64,000 nt of DNA. It comes from Ostrinia nubilalis (taxonomy: Eukaryota; Arthropoda; Insecta; Lepidoptera; Crambidae). How positions within the stretch are numbered: the stretch's first letter is position 1; every line of letters starts with the position of its first letter. The notes beneath the pieces were generated by a model that saw only the letters and a program-made list of their open reading frames with translations, made no database searches and had not been told where the DNA came from. Made by a program: the position numbers and the translations under genes. The stretch spans positions 1,880,001-1,944,000 of the forward strand of contig NC_087109.1 in assembly GCF_963855985.1 (NCBI RefSeq), written 5' to 3'. Shown here piece after piece: positions 42,546-54,875 of the stretch.

Positions 42546-43453
42546 GAAGCCCCTTTAATCATTGTATTTAATTTTAAGAGCTCAGTCTAGGCTAACTAGG
42601 ATAGGGCGAATTAACAAACGCTTCCTTGAAAAAGCATCGATTCAAATAGAACTCGTAACCATAAGCGCCAATCGCCACTGGGCCAAGTATGTACTAGTCC
42701 AACGTATCTTAAATATCAATAAGACCCTCGAGATTTGACCACAACTTCACAAATCACTTTTACATCGGCCACAGATTACATACAAGTAAGGGACATCGAC
42801 AATTTCCCTTGTCCCACTTCTCTTCAACATAGATAATTTATGTTGATAGATACCTCGGAATAGTTACATAAATTGGCCATTGGTCTGTAAGATGGAGTTT
42901 GACAACTGTATTTCCATTTTATTTCAGAAAATATGATGAACTCAAATAGTTTGTTTGTAGTCTTAAAAGATGCTAACTTAAAACTTGGACAATTGACAAC
43001 TTACCGACATTCGTAATTGGACATTTGATAAAGCTTTTCAGTGTGTATTTGGTCCGTTGTTTGAGGAGCTAGTAATATTGGCTCTGTGCACGATTACAGC
43101 GCCAACTAGCGTCCACAACTTTGTGGGCTCTGTCACATTGACATTTAGGTCATCTATTTGTGAAAAAATATCGAAATGAAAAAATAACAAATATTTTCGA
43201 CTTATAAATTGTTGTGATACCACGATTTGGGTGGAAAAAAGGTTTTGAAATCATTTTGGTCATTCAAATCAAATGAGGTAAAGTCCAAAAAGTGTGTTTA
43301 ATTTTGATTGTGTCAGGGTTTGTTTACTTCATTTATAGTTGTAGTTTTACAGTAAAACGAAAAGAAAAAGCTACTTTAACGGTTTCATTATATTACAGTA
43401 AATATATTTAAATGTTCCTGTATCGCTAGTAATAAATTAAATATCGTTTTCAG

Positions 43454-43683
43454 ATCGAAATGAGTATTGTTTTGAAGACCGGGTTTGTGAGTGTTACAAT
43501 ATCAAATTCCAACCACAAACCGTATTTAAAGGAAAGTTGTTGGTATTGGCTGGACAAGTCCGAGATGTAGAAGAATTAAGAACAAAACAAGGGCAGAGTT
43601 CAATAATTCACGCTCTCATCATAAGGCAAACATCTGTGCACAACAACTACTGTGACTCATTTTTGTACTACCACGTTGTATAG
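43454..43683 (+). CDS. Orphan exon-like frame, Cys-rich, unknown
   Basis: After an acceptor-like TCGTTTTCAG the phase-1 frame is open for 75 codons to TAG at 43681-43683. Key parts: RNEYCFEDRVCECYNIKFQP near the start (four cysteines with C-x5-C-x-C spacing included), QTVFKGKLLVLAGQVRDVEE, and HNNYCDSFLYYHVV at the end. An AATATTAAAA-type poly(A) candidate lies near 43794. I do not recognise the family, and no upstream exon was found. It could be the last exon of a small secreted protein gene, or chance. Confidence 0.35.
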
Positions 43684-43944
43684 TCCAGTTATTTCCAAAT
43701 TGTAAACGGCTATTAAACCAGCCCTATCGAAATACAGTCCACTCTTTTATTTAAGTTCCCAGTAGGACCCTTTTCATGCGATTAATGAATGATATTAAAA
43801 TGTATTATGTAGAATCGCTTTGCCATTGACAGATACATCTGATGACAGAGCTTACATTATTTCTACTTTTGACCACCATGAGCGCTGCGATAGATTATGT
43901 TACCCCCACCTAGTACTTCGCACCCAGCGAATACCCGAATTCAA

Positions 43945-44090
43945 TCATCATCATCGACATTTCAGCCACAGGACGTCGTCTGCTGAACATAGGCCTCCCC
44001 CAATGACTTACACATCGCACGGTTGGTAGCGGCCTGCATCTAGCGTCTCCCTGCTATCTTTATCAGGTCGTCGGTTCACCTTGTGTACGA
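43945..44090 (-). mobile_element. RTE tail, reverse
   Basis: (ATC)n, then TTTCAGCCACAGGACGTCGT, ATAGGCCTCCCCCAATGACT and GTAGCGGCCTGCATCTAGCG. Confidence 0.8.
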
Positions 44091-44641
44091 ATTCAATACC
44101 TATTATGTAAGCCTTTTCATTGACACTAAAGTAAGCAAGTCCGAAGACATAGAGTTAGAAAAAGAAAAAACAACTGGGTTACATTTAACATCTACGCATC
44201 TCTTACTGACAGTTGAAACCATTTCGTCAATTATTTTCCAAAGTGTTGTTTCTCAACGTGTAAAGAACGTGTAATTTAAACGTTTACGTGTAATTTTGAG
44301 CTGTGACATCTATTCACTGAACTGGTCTACGTTCGCTCTAAACCCATTCATCATTGGCCTGATGACAGTACATCATTAGGATCAACGCAACTGCGACGAA
44401 TTCATTCTGTATTAAATGACTCGTGTGGTTTAGGGCAGATGTTAAAATTGCAAAATGATTGCTAAAATTGCCTGTTAATCGATAAGCAAATTGAGGGAAG
44501 TCTTCTTGAAGACTTCAAGGTTTATTGAACCTTGTGTGTGTTTTATTAATGGTGCGGTCAAATGTGATCAGCTATGTTGTTTCAAGGTAGGCGCTACCAC
44601 TATAATAAAAATCCATGTAACTTAAGTTTACGATAAAGTTA

Positions 44642-44788
44642 GATGACCTACAAGGTGGACCGACGACCTCATAAAGGTAGCAGGAAGGCGCTGGATGCAG
44701 GCCGCTATCAACCGGGAGGGATGGAAATCATTGAAGGAGGCTTATGTTCAGTAGTGGACGTCCTGTGGCTGAAATGATGATGATGAAA
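44642..44788 (+). mobile_element. RTE tail
   Basis: ACAAGGTGGACCGACGACCT, GGCGCTGGATGCAGGCCGCT, TATGTTCAGTAGTGGACGTC and GATGATGATG. Confidence 0.8.
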
Positions 44789-44789
44789 G

Positions 44790-45950
44790 TAAGATGAAGG
44801 CTCAGCCTCCTCCTTTTTTATCCTGCTTTTTTTATCCTCGTTGTGGATAAAAAAGCTACAGGGAGAACCAGTAGTTTATGTGCACTGTATGGCCTTAATA
44901 AATATCTGCAGCTAAGCGTGATACATTATGGGTCAGTCGAGTCTGGTCAAATTATGTCGGTTTTAACATAATAACATTGTGGTTATTTCGATAATCATAA
45001 TAAAGTTCTAAGGTTATTCGGTCATTTAAGCATTCCTTCTGCATCCGTATTAATTTGTGAAGCTTTAATTGCTACATTAATCTTAACAATTGACAAGACC
45101 GTTGATTATGTACAATACAATATTAATTAATCATTTATCAAACGTTAATTGAAAAGTATTTACGTAACATTTAACTACCCAATTGAAGTTATCTTGGCCA
45201 TTAATGTCAAACAACCATATGTGTTTACCTAGTTGCGACACCAAATACATCACCACAACGTTTCCTATTCGATTCTTATCACAGCACGACTCGATTCAAA
45301 AGGTAATCCGATTATCGATTTTCGCAACATCGATTCGCAAAACTGACAAATATATCAATGGGATGTGGTAATCGTACGCGTCAATAGATGGCAGTAGTGG
45401 TCGATTTGAATCGCGCAATCAACTTTTGACACAATCAGCCCTTTCTCTTTGATGCTTTAATGAATGGAGTTTACGTTTTGTTGGTAATAAATTGGGTTTT
45501 TATGATGCTAGTTGCAGATGATTGTGGGTTTTGGTTTATCTAAATTATCTAATGTTTCGTAATGACTTGTCATCATCGTTTTGAAGATGCATATCTTGGT
45601 TATAAATGTCCGTAATGGTACTTGTATGCAGCGTATTAAAATTTTTGGCCGTAATAGTTCAGTCAAAGCGAATCGACATTTATTTTAGTTGCTATATGAG
45701 ATTAATGGTCTCTCTCTACACGCTAAGTATTTGATGTGCGTTTATTGTATTTTATGTGCCATTGCTTTTGTAAATATAAAGGGAGGATTAGAAATTACGT
45801 AAATATTCATTTGACCATTTCGTTTTAAAACTTACTGTTAGTTTTAAGTTATTTATTTTGTGATAGAAAATAAAGCTTAAATTTAGGAACATAGATTGTT
45901 AATGTCAGGTACCAATAATAAACGAAAACAAATTCATTAACGTAAATGTT
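44790..45950. other. AT-rich intergenic DNA
   Basis: No exon or clear repeat family. Several ATCGATT-type boxes near 45300-45420 (CGATTATCGATTTTCGCAAC) with no obvious partner. Confidence 0.4.
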
Positions 45951-45954
45951 ATAG

Positions 45955-46085
45955 TGACTGAGTTTCTTGCGCTACTTCTTCTCAGCACTGGCCTATTTAT
46001 TGTCCCGAAGCAGTGGTAGAGTTAATACTGGGACGTGTAAAAGTGCTTTTTAAAAGCCAACTTTTAAAAATGAGTACCTACATGC
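45955..46085 (+). mobile_element. CR1/Jockey-type LINE 3' end
   Basis: GACTGAGTTTCTTGCGCTAC, GTCCCGAAGCAGTGGTAGAG and GGGACGTGTAAAAGTGCTTT. Confidence 0.75.
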
Positions 46086-46514
46086 ATTTATGAATTTTTC
46101 AAACCTCATTTTAGTAAATAAAAGTTCATTTGTTTCAGGAATATTAATTCCTTCATGTACCTAGTATTCGATTCATTCTTCTAAGATTTTATATTTCTCT
46201 TTGCACGTGCCAAAATGTGTTTAGTGTTACATATTTCATGGTGTACGATCCTAAATCATTATTTTCCATAAACTGCCTATGTCTCGCCCCACTGCTTCGC
46301 TTACTTATGGTCTGTCGTAGCAAATAACAGTGTTATAGAACATGTAAATGGGTCTAAGATACCATAGTATGTCATTTGGCCAAATCGGTTTTGTTTTACC
46401 GTATTTTTATGGTATGCGGTGCATAAAGCGTTTTAGTAGGGCATGCATTGGCTGACTCGGATAATAGGTTGGATTTTTGAGAAGGTTTTCACACCGAATA
46501 TACAAAAATGGTTC

Positions 46515-46612
46515 ATTTGTTTCAGCCAAATGTCGTCCACTGCTGGACAAAGGCTTCTCTCAAGGATTTAGATAACAACCGGTCCTGTGCTGCCCACAAC
46601 CAGGAATGCCCA
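46515..46612 (-). mobile_element. RTE-like tail fragment
   Basis: TTTGTTTCAGCCAAATGTCG, TCCACTGCTGGACAAAGGCT and CCGGTCCTGTGCTGCCCACA. Confidence 0.65.
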
Positions 46613-46829
46613 GGTACCATAGCTATCCATAAACATTTTCTTTGGGAATTTTTTACAAATTCATCGAATTCTAATTCGAGCATCGAACCCTAGACCGCGA
46701 TTCCGAACTCTAGACCACGATTTGATAAAACGCTTGGAGGAAATTAGGTAGAATTAGGTCTCGTGACAGCCCGGGGAATCCCCATGTGTGATCCAGGGTT
46801 TGAAGCCATGTGGCTTATTTTGCACTAAT

Positions 46830-47106
46830 AGACGAATCCAACAAATAAATAAATATCTTTGGACAATTTCACACAGCGCTATCTAGTCCCAAAGTAAGCA
46901 ATTAGTATGCTTGTATTATGGGTGCTAGCTTAACGGATATACTACGTATACTTTTTTTTTACATACATATTATACGAGTACATAGTAACGTTCAGACCCG
47001 TCACAGAAATTAAAATTCATCATTTCAATTTCTGCCTAGCCGGGAACCGAACACGAGGCCTCTCGGCATTGTAGTCAGTTTTAAAACCACTACACCAAAC
47101 GGCCGA
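46830..47106 (-). repeat. tRNA-derived SINE S1, copy 1
   Basis: Minus strand starts GTCGGCCGTTTGGTGTAGTG (A box) and has TCGGTTCCCGGCTAGGCAG (B box), then AATTGAAATGATGAATTTTA; the body ends with TTATTTATT. Same order as 61080-61322. Confidence 0.8.
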
Positions 47107-47504
47107 CAATCGAAAATCGGTCTCCATTCCCGAGTTATAAATAAATGGTGTAAGTAAGTAACCCGACTTTGTTCTATGTATAATAAATATTGCAATGCTA
47201 TGTTAATTAATTTCATTTTCTAATTTTATATTATTGTAATGTAAGATGTCCTCATGACCTCTTCCACCGCGAAGAATCTAGCTCAATTATATCACACAAA
47301 TTATGCATATTATTATGAAGTCATAATGTCTGCATAGAAATTTAAATTTAAACGTCTGTTATGCACATAATTACATTGATAAGATAACGTAATAATATAG
47401 TGAAGGCTTAAAGATTTCAATTGAAATTATGTAATTTTGAATTTATAAGCATTGCAGCATTTTATTATACCAAAGACCCGAAAATACATAGATTTCTACA
47501 CAAT

Positions 47505-47820
47505 AGGCTAGTTTCCTAAAAAATCTTTTAGTCCGTCAATTACATTATTAAAAAATATTGGACACCTCTATTTTTATTTGTCAATCAAACAAGTATCTAA
47601 TTGCGAAATTATGATGCGTCGAAGTTCCGCGTAACGTCACAAAATGCTACAGTTTTAAGCACGCCTTGACGAACCTCTTTTGAAGTTTGGCGCACTTTAT
47701 ATCTTTCAATTATCATTAGTTCGAAAAAGTGAAAAATACATGTCGAGTAGTATGTCAAGTTTGTTAACCGACGAACTAATTCAAATTCTTGCTTTTTTAC
47801 CCAGAAAACATCCCTATTAT
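47505..47820 (+). repeat. Dispersed repeat R5, copy 2
   Basis: Collinear with 24835-25165 with many substitutions (CAATAGGCTAGTTTCCTAAA, ATATTGGACACCTCTATTTT, GAAGTTCCGCGTAACGTCAC). A short frame at its end, MSSLLTDELIQILAFLPRKH, may be the start of a transposon protein. Confidence 0.7.
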
Positions 47821-47917
47821 CCTGATATAATTAATTATAAACAACGCATTTATTTTTTTGCATTGTTTTGTTTGTAGCTTTTGGTTTTTTCACCATTTTG
47901 ATAGGACTATGTAACAT

Positions 47918-48030
47918 ACATTACATACCCATTGCCGGTCATGTCGTCTCGTTCCTTCTATCGCAAAGAATCACCATTTGATGAGAGCGAGAGAAAAAAC
48001 GGAAATGGGTAGCTGGGACTGTGGCCGATA
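47918..48030. repeat. Dispersed repeat R3, copy 2
   Basis: GTCATGTCGTCTCGTTCCTT, AATCACCATTTGATGAGAGC and GGAAATGGGTAGCTGGGACT, parallel to 16880-17005. Confidence 0.5.
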
Positions 48031-48261
48031 CTATGAAACTTAAAGTCATCTCCAAAGCTTTTCTACGAAAGTTCGTTTACCTTCATAGAATCTCACATGT
48101 CATTGCTATTACATGATGTATGACATAACAGTTGTATTGCAAAGTAAATAAAGTAATAGATACGACTGACGTCGGCGACATTTATTTGTTACTTTTTATA
48201 AAGTTTTTGTTAGAAGAAAGTTATTAATGATTATTTTACGAGTATTAATGTTTAAAGCAGT

Positions 48262-48358
48262 GGACGTAGGCTGCTACCAACTGGGCAACATGGAAAGCGT
48301 TGGGGGAGGCCTATGTTCAGCAGTGGACGTCCTATGGCTGAGATGATAATGATGATGC
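48262..48358 (+). mobile_element. RTE tail, short
   Basis: GTAGGCTGCTACCAACTGGG, GGGGGAGGCCTATGTTCAGC, GACGTCCTATGGCTGAGATG. Confidence 0.75.
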
Positions 48359-49144
48359 TGTTCGGAAATGCTTTGCTTTGTAACCTTAAATGAACTTTTT
48401 TGTCCGTCTTCCTGTCTCTACAAATCTTCCAGCCTGAATTTGAAATCATTTTTTCAAATATTCATTAAAAACTGACAGACTTTACGAGTAAGTTTGTCGA
48501 AAAAGGAGAGAACATTTTTAGGAAATATGGTGTAAATAATGTGCCCTATATTTTAAGTTAGTTAATGGGCTGGCACACAATGTGTGACGCCCTACCATGG
48601 CACCTTATGTACCTACTTATGATAATGTGCAACTTTAGTGAACTGATGACGCTGTCAATACAAACTTAAAAGAAGCACTTGACCATCCGAAGGTAATATT
48701 GGTTTAACAACTGTTGCATCACGTAAATCCAAAACCTCAGAACTCGCTAACATCTAAATCAAACAGTTTTCACTTATCCCAGATCTAGTGACTATTACAA
48801 AATACTTCAGTGAACAAACATACACGCCAACAGTTACATGTATAGCTGACCTTAGGTCAGTACTGTCAACAGCACTTAAAACTATTTTTGTTGCAAATTC
48901 GTACTTATTACAAAGACATAGATGCCACAGTATTCAGCTTGTTGTGATCTGTACACATTAGCTCATCTGTCAACGATTCGTCGCCTTCAAATATTTGTGT
49001 TTTGAAATATTGGCTTACAAGAGCTCCTGTTTGTATAAATAATTTTAAAAAAAATCTTAAACACAAAGAAGTTTTTATACAAAAACAATTAACGCAATAA
49101 TTGTTTCATTCCTTCAAATAAAAAGCATAGTATTTTATATTGTT

Positions 49145-49651
49145 AAATGAATAAAATGTGGTATGTCTCGTTGACTCCATCATTTAGGTTGCATAAGATA
49201 GGTAATTCATTCTTGGGGAAATGTATTACCATATTTAACAAAATACCACACAACCTTGTCGAATTGCCAATAAACAAATTTAAGATACATATAAAAAATA
49301 CCCTTATGTCCAAAGGGTACTACAAGGTTCGAGACTATATTGATGACAAGGATGCGTGGTCAGTTCAGTCTGCACATATTTGATGTACTTAAATTTGACT
49401 ATTCTTACTAAGATAATATAATAATTCCTGGCAATAAGTGGTGACTGAGTTTGTTCCGGCGTTTCTTCTCAGCACTTGCCATATGTTTGTCTCGAAGCGC
49501 TGGTAGGGCCCAAAAGATAAGGAGACATGTAAAGTGCCCCATAAGGGCTACCTTTTCTTTATTTATTATTTTCTATTGACGTTCATAAGTGCCACTTGTG
49601 GTCTAAACTGAATAAATATTTTTTGATTTTGATTTTGATTTTGATTTTGAC
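49145..49651 (+). mobile_element. CR1/Jockey-type LINE end with (GATTTT)n tail
   Basis: C-terminal frame (start about 49147): IFNKIPHNLVELPINKFKIH, then LMSKGYYKVRDYIDDKDAWS and stop at 49381. Then the 3'UTR GTGACTGAGTTTGTTCCGGC and TTCTTCTCAGCACTTGCCAT, ending in ATTTTTTGATTTTGATTTTG repeats. It defines the family seen at 21005, 35965, 45955 and 62975. Confidence 0.85.
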
Positions 49652-49857
49652 AGTTTTTATTAAAATCCCCATTGCTCATATTCCACCACAACCGATAAAC
49701 ATTATTTCTTCATTAACTAGGTACCTTAGTAACCCATATTTATTATAGTATCAACTAAAGTAATGTATCAACACTTTCTTCATTAACTACTTTAGTGATC
49801 CATATCAGAATAAACCAAGGATAAAGCCTAAATCTGCACTTTTGGCAATTGTTACTA

Positions 49858-50005
49858 ACGCTCGTATTCACAAACATTACTATGAGGTCTCACAGTGCGC
49901 GTGGACGCACAGGATGACTCACAAACCAATCATAGAGCTCTATTGAACGCTTTGCGTTCGATTTGCTGCTTCACTTAGCAAGCATCGTTTGTGAATAAGG
50001 GCGTA
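49858..50005. mobile_element. MITE of AACGCCCGTATTCACAAA family, copy 1
   Basis: TAACGCTCGTATTCACAAAC and GTTTGTGAATAAGGGCGTAA inverted; the interior GTGCGCGTGGACGCACAG is itself palindromic. Collinear with 60111-60262. Confidence 0.8.
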
Positions 50006-50009
50006 AATC

Positions 50010-52415
50010 TACAACATAGTAATGTAATCCTACTGCTTAGTTAAAGCTTTTTTTCCGTTTTGGCTCTTTGCCTAAACTAATAACAAAATAGTTGCAAGTT
50101 TTATACAATAATAAGTTTTTGTCCGACTACGTCAGTCGAAAAGGAGAGTAATGTTTTAAACTTGCCTCATGAGACAATGCATTCTCGGTTACACTACAAA
50201 CACATTTCCCGCAAAGGCTGTGGCTTAATTAAAAGCGTTACAAAAAAATATTAAATAAAGATGTTTTTAATAATAATTTAAATAAATCAATGAATATGTA
50301 CACACACACATAATTAAAAGCAGAGGCAGACAAAAAATAGAATGTAGCTATTTAATAGTTAATAATTAATGTTTGTCAATAAATTAGTCTTACTTTAAAG
50401 TAGCTCAGGGGAACTGAAAATATTCTTATTAGATAATCATATTTAATTCAAGCTTAAATTCAGCATTAATGTAACTAAGTACACAACTCTACCGCACTCT
50501 AATTTCCAAACAGCGCCATCTCTTATTCATTTCACACATAACAAACTCCAAACCTACCAGCTCTCAGCCAGTCCTAAGCCCGTGAACCTCTACCAGTATC
50601 ATAGACAAACACCGCGCACCGTGGGATAGCACACTTTTTGCACCAGATCCCATCTCGGTATTGTGCCACTGAATGTGGGTAAATTACCTCCAAGTGGGGT
50701 AATTTGAATTGATTGATGATTCTCAGTAGGAATTAGATTTATTGTTTTGCATTTTGAAACAGTGATTTAAAGTTGGGAGTTAACAGTTAATGTGAATTTC
50801 AACTACCTACTGCACGCTTTGCATAGGTAATACTTATCTATGAGCAGCACATTTTAGTAAAGTGAAGCTCATTATGCTTCACCGCTAAATGGACATAATT
50901 TTTACAAGTTAAATATATGAGTAATTTACTTTCTTACATAAAAGTTGAAATACTGAATTTAATTTGTTTCACTGGCACCTTTTCGTACAAGGAAACAAAG
51001 AGCTAAGGAAAGCTTGACTTTCCTTAGCTCTTTTAGATTCGAATAAGCTTCTATCCAAGCCCTATTTAATTTAGAAAAGTCTTCAACTCAAAGCCTGTTA
51101 CTGCCACACGCTACATTTGATCATAAATCATATTCACTACTTTATGTGGCCACAAGTAATCTACATATTTTTTATGCAATCGCACCTGATGTTAAGTGAG
51201 ATGCAGTCTAGGATGGTACATAACTGCTCTGTAAGTGCTTATTCACTCTCCCCTTGAAAAGGCCCGGATTATAGTGTTCGAGAAAGACAGCAGCAGGCAA
51301 CGAATTCCAGCTCTCATACCTAGGTTTTTCTTCCTTCTAAACTCTAAAGCATCGTGTAGTCACGCCAGTGTTTTGTTTCATTTGATAACAATTTTCCTCT
51401 CGTTCCAATTTCATAAGCAACCTATAAAACTTCACACAATGCGTTCCGATCAAGATAACCGTTGTAATTGTTCAAAAATTAGTTTAAGTGCATGCGCCAG
51501 CCGTCAAAAACAAGATGGCCGCCACAATGATGTGATTAATTTGCGAACACGCGTGGGAGTGTCTGGTTGAGGTTTTCCGAAGAAAAGTTTTTGCTATAGC
51601 TAATTTAGAACTTGCAGTTTTATTAGTTCTTTTGTTTTGTGAGATTTGCATATTGAAATGACATATACGTGCAGGTGTTGGAAATATTCAGGTCACAATA
51701 TTGTTAAAAAATAAAATGTAATCAAGTAAGTAAAACTTTCGCGATGGGAAAAAAGATAAAGACAGAAAAACTATTAATTGTTTGACACACACAATTAGTA
51801 CAGTTGGAGGCGTTGCAGCCTAAAAATAAAGAGAAAACAGCAGGAGGCGAAGATAAACACTTCAAACAAAATTAGTAGGTACGGCTCTTTATTCTGATAG
51901 CCGATAGAATTTATTTGAGAGAGCTTAGCTACGGAGCTATTCTTTTTATTTAAGACTATTTAAATACTAAAACATCTGCTCCTTTCTAGCCTCAAATCTG
52001 CAATCACTCGACCCATCCAATAAAAAAAAAACTCAATGATGATTCCATAATAAAATGATTTTGTATCATCTCACAAGGAACTGTCTTATGTCAAACAAAC
52101 CGTTACAATAATAATCTCATTTTTGCAAACGCCAGGAAGTAACCACTAAAACATACACGATCCCGAAATCGTGTCGTCGTACACTCGTCATATCTCGATA
52201 TTATTGTAATTGTGATGGCGCATCGTGCGCACGATCAGGAAGCGACTGAGTTCAAATGTGTTTATTTGAGAGAAAGATGGTGCATTGACTTCTGCTTTTC
52301 ATGACTTAATATGAAATTGTATTTGTTAGAGCTTTCAGATTCCACCTTGTTTAGCTGTGAAATAAGAATCAAGTCATATCTTTGCCCATAGAGAACTTTA
52401 AGTGACACAATATTT
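50010..52415. other. Intergenic DNA, 50.0-52.4 kb
   Basis: No confident gene. 51170-51310 carries retroelement snippets (GCAATCGCACCTGATGTTAA; CCCCTTGAAAAGGCCCGGAT, inverted near 20727-20760), so the 111-codon frame at 51235-51570 is not trusted. The rest is AT-rich and unassigned. Confidence 0.45.
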
Positions 52416-52419
52416 TTTT

Positions 52420-52495
52420 TGCCCTACCACTGCCTTGGAACAATGTGGCCACTGCTGAAACTCAATAATTATTGTCAACCTTTTTTCCCGTGCAC
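52420..52495 (-). mobile_element. Degenerate CR1/Jockey-type 3' end
   Basis: GCCCTACCACTGCCTTGGAA and GGCCACTGCTGAAACTCA keep the order of the better copy at 21050-21150. Confidence 0.45.
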
Positions 52496-52976
52496 AAACT
52501 AACGATTTTGGAGTTGGATTTTTATGTCAAATAGAAACGAATTTTTTTATTTCCTCTACAAAGTCATCTTTACATAAACATGGAGTAAATTACCCCTGTA
52601 ATACTATAGCAATTTTTGTACATCGAAAGCTCAAAAAAAGCTCTATGCCAATTTTAACAACTAATTGATCAATTTTAATTGGGACGTTTTTTTCCATGTT
52701 TGTTGGGACCAATCGATTATTTCAAACCGAGTTCCCTTTTGGATAAGGTAGGGTTTTGTTTACTACTTACAGTAAAACATAAACCCACGTTATCCAAACA
52801 ACAAGCCATCTTCGCCATAACCCTACATAACTGCACTCCATAACCTTTACTTTACCCGTAACCTGCTAAACAGGCAGTGAAACCGAAAGCTGTCAGGGCC
52901 AGGGGAAAGTCTAGGTCCTGACCCTAGGGTCAGGCCCGATGTGCCTGGAATTGATTATGCTAGGTAGAGTCTGTAG

Positions 52977-53268
52977 GAATGTTATGGGTATGTAGTTTCG
53001 GTTATGGATACGGTTACGGATATAGGATTAATATTATACCTGTTTCGGTTACGGATATCTGTGCTTTATAATGCAATTGGCAATAGTTGTCCAACACGGT
53101 TCATTCATGGCCGCACACTTTACATCGAAAAAGTAATAAAAAAATAAAAATTGATACTAGATGGCTATCCAAAACTTTTGAATCGGTTACGGTTACGGTT
53201 TCGGATATTTTTTATTTCGGATATCCGAAAGTTTCGGTTACGGTTACGGATATCCATAACATCCCTGG
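52977..53268. mobile_element. hAT-like element with GGTTACGGAT motif clusters
   Basis: Ends GGAATGTTATGGGTAT and ATATCCATAACATCCC are inverted. At least eight copies of (T)CGGTTACGGAT(AT) in both orientations fill the flanks of the 290-bp unit. The target duplication is degenerate (GAGTC on both sides). Confidence 0.6.
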
Positions 53269-53304
53269 AGTCGAGTTTGTGGTGATTACGCGCTATTATA
53301 CTAA

Positions 53305-53482
53305 GGCTGGGTTGCACCATCTTACTTTAACTTTGACAAATCGTTAAAGTTAAGGTCAAAGCTAGTAGCTATAACAGTAACTATAACCGGTATCGGTTAT
53401 CGTTATAACCGGTGTTTTTTGTATGGAGTTTAACAGACTTTTGACGTTTGTCAAAGTTAAAGTAAGATGGTGCAACCCAGCC
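53305..53482. mobile_element. MITE of GGCTGRGTTGCACCA family, copy 3 (TAA TSD)
   Basis: GGCTGGGTTGCACCATCTTA on the left, TAAGATGGTGCAACCCAGCC on the right, flanked by TAA on both sides, which suits PIF/Harbinger. The middle repeats GGTATCGGTTATCG/CGTTATAACCGGTG. Confidence 0.87.
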
Positions 53483-54115
53483 TAAGTGTAAAGCATCTTT
53501 TATCTATAAAAGTTTAAGGTTAAAATTTTTGCTGGTCTACATTATAATGTGAATTCCAATAAAATAATCATTATTATTTTTAGAAATTACTTTGTTATTT
53601 TGTTTTTTGAAAGGATTTCGCCGCGCACACCATTTCAACTAAGTAAAATTTATTAAGTAACAGCAATATTCAAACCTGATTGGGAAAACTCTACAGATTT
53701 TTTTTATTCTTCCAGTTTTATTTTTACTGGAAAAATACATTAGAAAGAAAATGTACTGTCATTGAATGAAACAAACTATTCTAAGTACCTACCTACCAAT
53801 TAATTTAATTGTTTTATTAAGTTTGTTCTAAAGCAGTCGAAAATTACGAATACATAAAATAATAGCTTAGTTATCTTTCAAGATCAGTCTCGGTAGGTGG
53901 TATATACGGTATATACACAGTGGTATATAATATACCACAAGTGTAGACACAATAAAGTGTCGCAACAACTTTTTATTGACATGATTGGATCTCCAAGAGT
54001 TTTATATTCTGTTATCATGTCATTAATCTCGATATTGCAGAATTATTGAATGGAGGTTTGAAATGCTATTATAGGCCATTGAATGTATCTAGATTTTAAG
54101 TAAGACATGAGTGAA

Positions 54116-54387
54116 TCCGACGACATCGTAAAGGTAGCAGGGAAGCGCTGGACGCAGGCCGCTACCAATCGATCAACGTGGAAAGCATTAGGGGAGGCCT
54201 ATGTTCAGCAGTGGACGTCCTATGGCTGAAATGATGATGATGATGATGATGAGTGAATCACATGAGTGTATGGAGATAAAAAAAACCAAATGTAGAGGAA
54301 GGCGCTGGATGCAGGCCGCTACCAACCGGTCATTATGGAAATCATTGGAGGAGGACGTCCTGTGGCTAAAATGATGATGATGATGAT
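54116..54387 (+). mobile_element. Two RTE tails in tandem
   Basis: First copy 54116-54251 (CGACATCGTAAAGGTAGCAG to (GATGAT)n). The second, 54297-54387, starts at GGAAGGCGCTGGATGCAGGC and ends (GATGAT)n. A 45-base AT-rich spacer separates them. Confidence 0.78.
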
Positions 54388-54784
54388 TGAAGATCTTAGA
54401 TAGTTAAGATGGGGCTAGGACCATTTTTAGGACAAATTTCTTCATCGTCGTTCAAATATAAAGCGGTCCACTTCAGAAGTTAAATAAGAAAAACACAATC
54501 TCCCGTCTTTTTCGTCCAGTCTCTGTAAAATTTTTTTTGTTGAACAACAAAAAATATGTAACTATACAGGGTGTTAAGTATGGTTAATTCTAGATAGTTC
54601 GATTCAAGTTAGGGACACAAAAATTCTTCAAAAAGTATGTAAATTATGTAAATGTGTTAAGATTTTATGGCTTTTTAATTGATTACGAAAGCTCTACATA
54701 TAAAGACTTTCTGTATAAACTTACATCCACGCAGAAGCCAATTTACCAACTAAAGAACGTCCTTTTGAATTATAAATAACTTGA

Positions 54785-54875
54785 AAAAATCTAATTACCC
54801 AATCTAAGGTAGGAATCGAACCCACAACCTTTCGTTTGCGACTGCTCTTCCATTCGAGCTACTTAGACACTGGAC
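54785..54875 (-). repeat. tRNA-like SINE fragment
   Basis: Minus strand: GTGTCTAAGTAGCTCGAATG, then AGGTTGTGGGTTCGATTCCT (B box). Resembles 34680-34700. No conventional tRNA cloverleaf seen. Confidence 0.45.

Noticed and set aside
51235..51570. 111-codon plus-strand frame
   Set aside because: The first part is a retroelement snippet that recurs inverted near 20727-20760; no domain and no splice context.
52917..52934. Perfect 18-bp palindrome CCTGACCCTAGGGTCAGG
   Set aside because: Isolated and short; no repeat partner or adjacent gene gives it a role.
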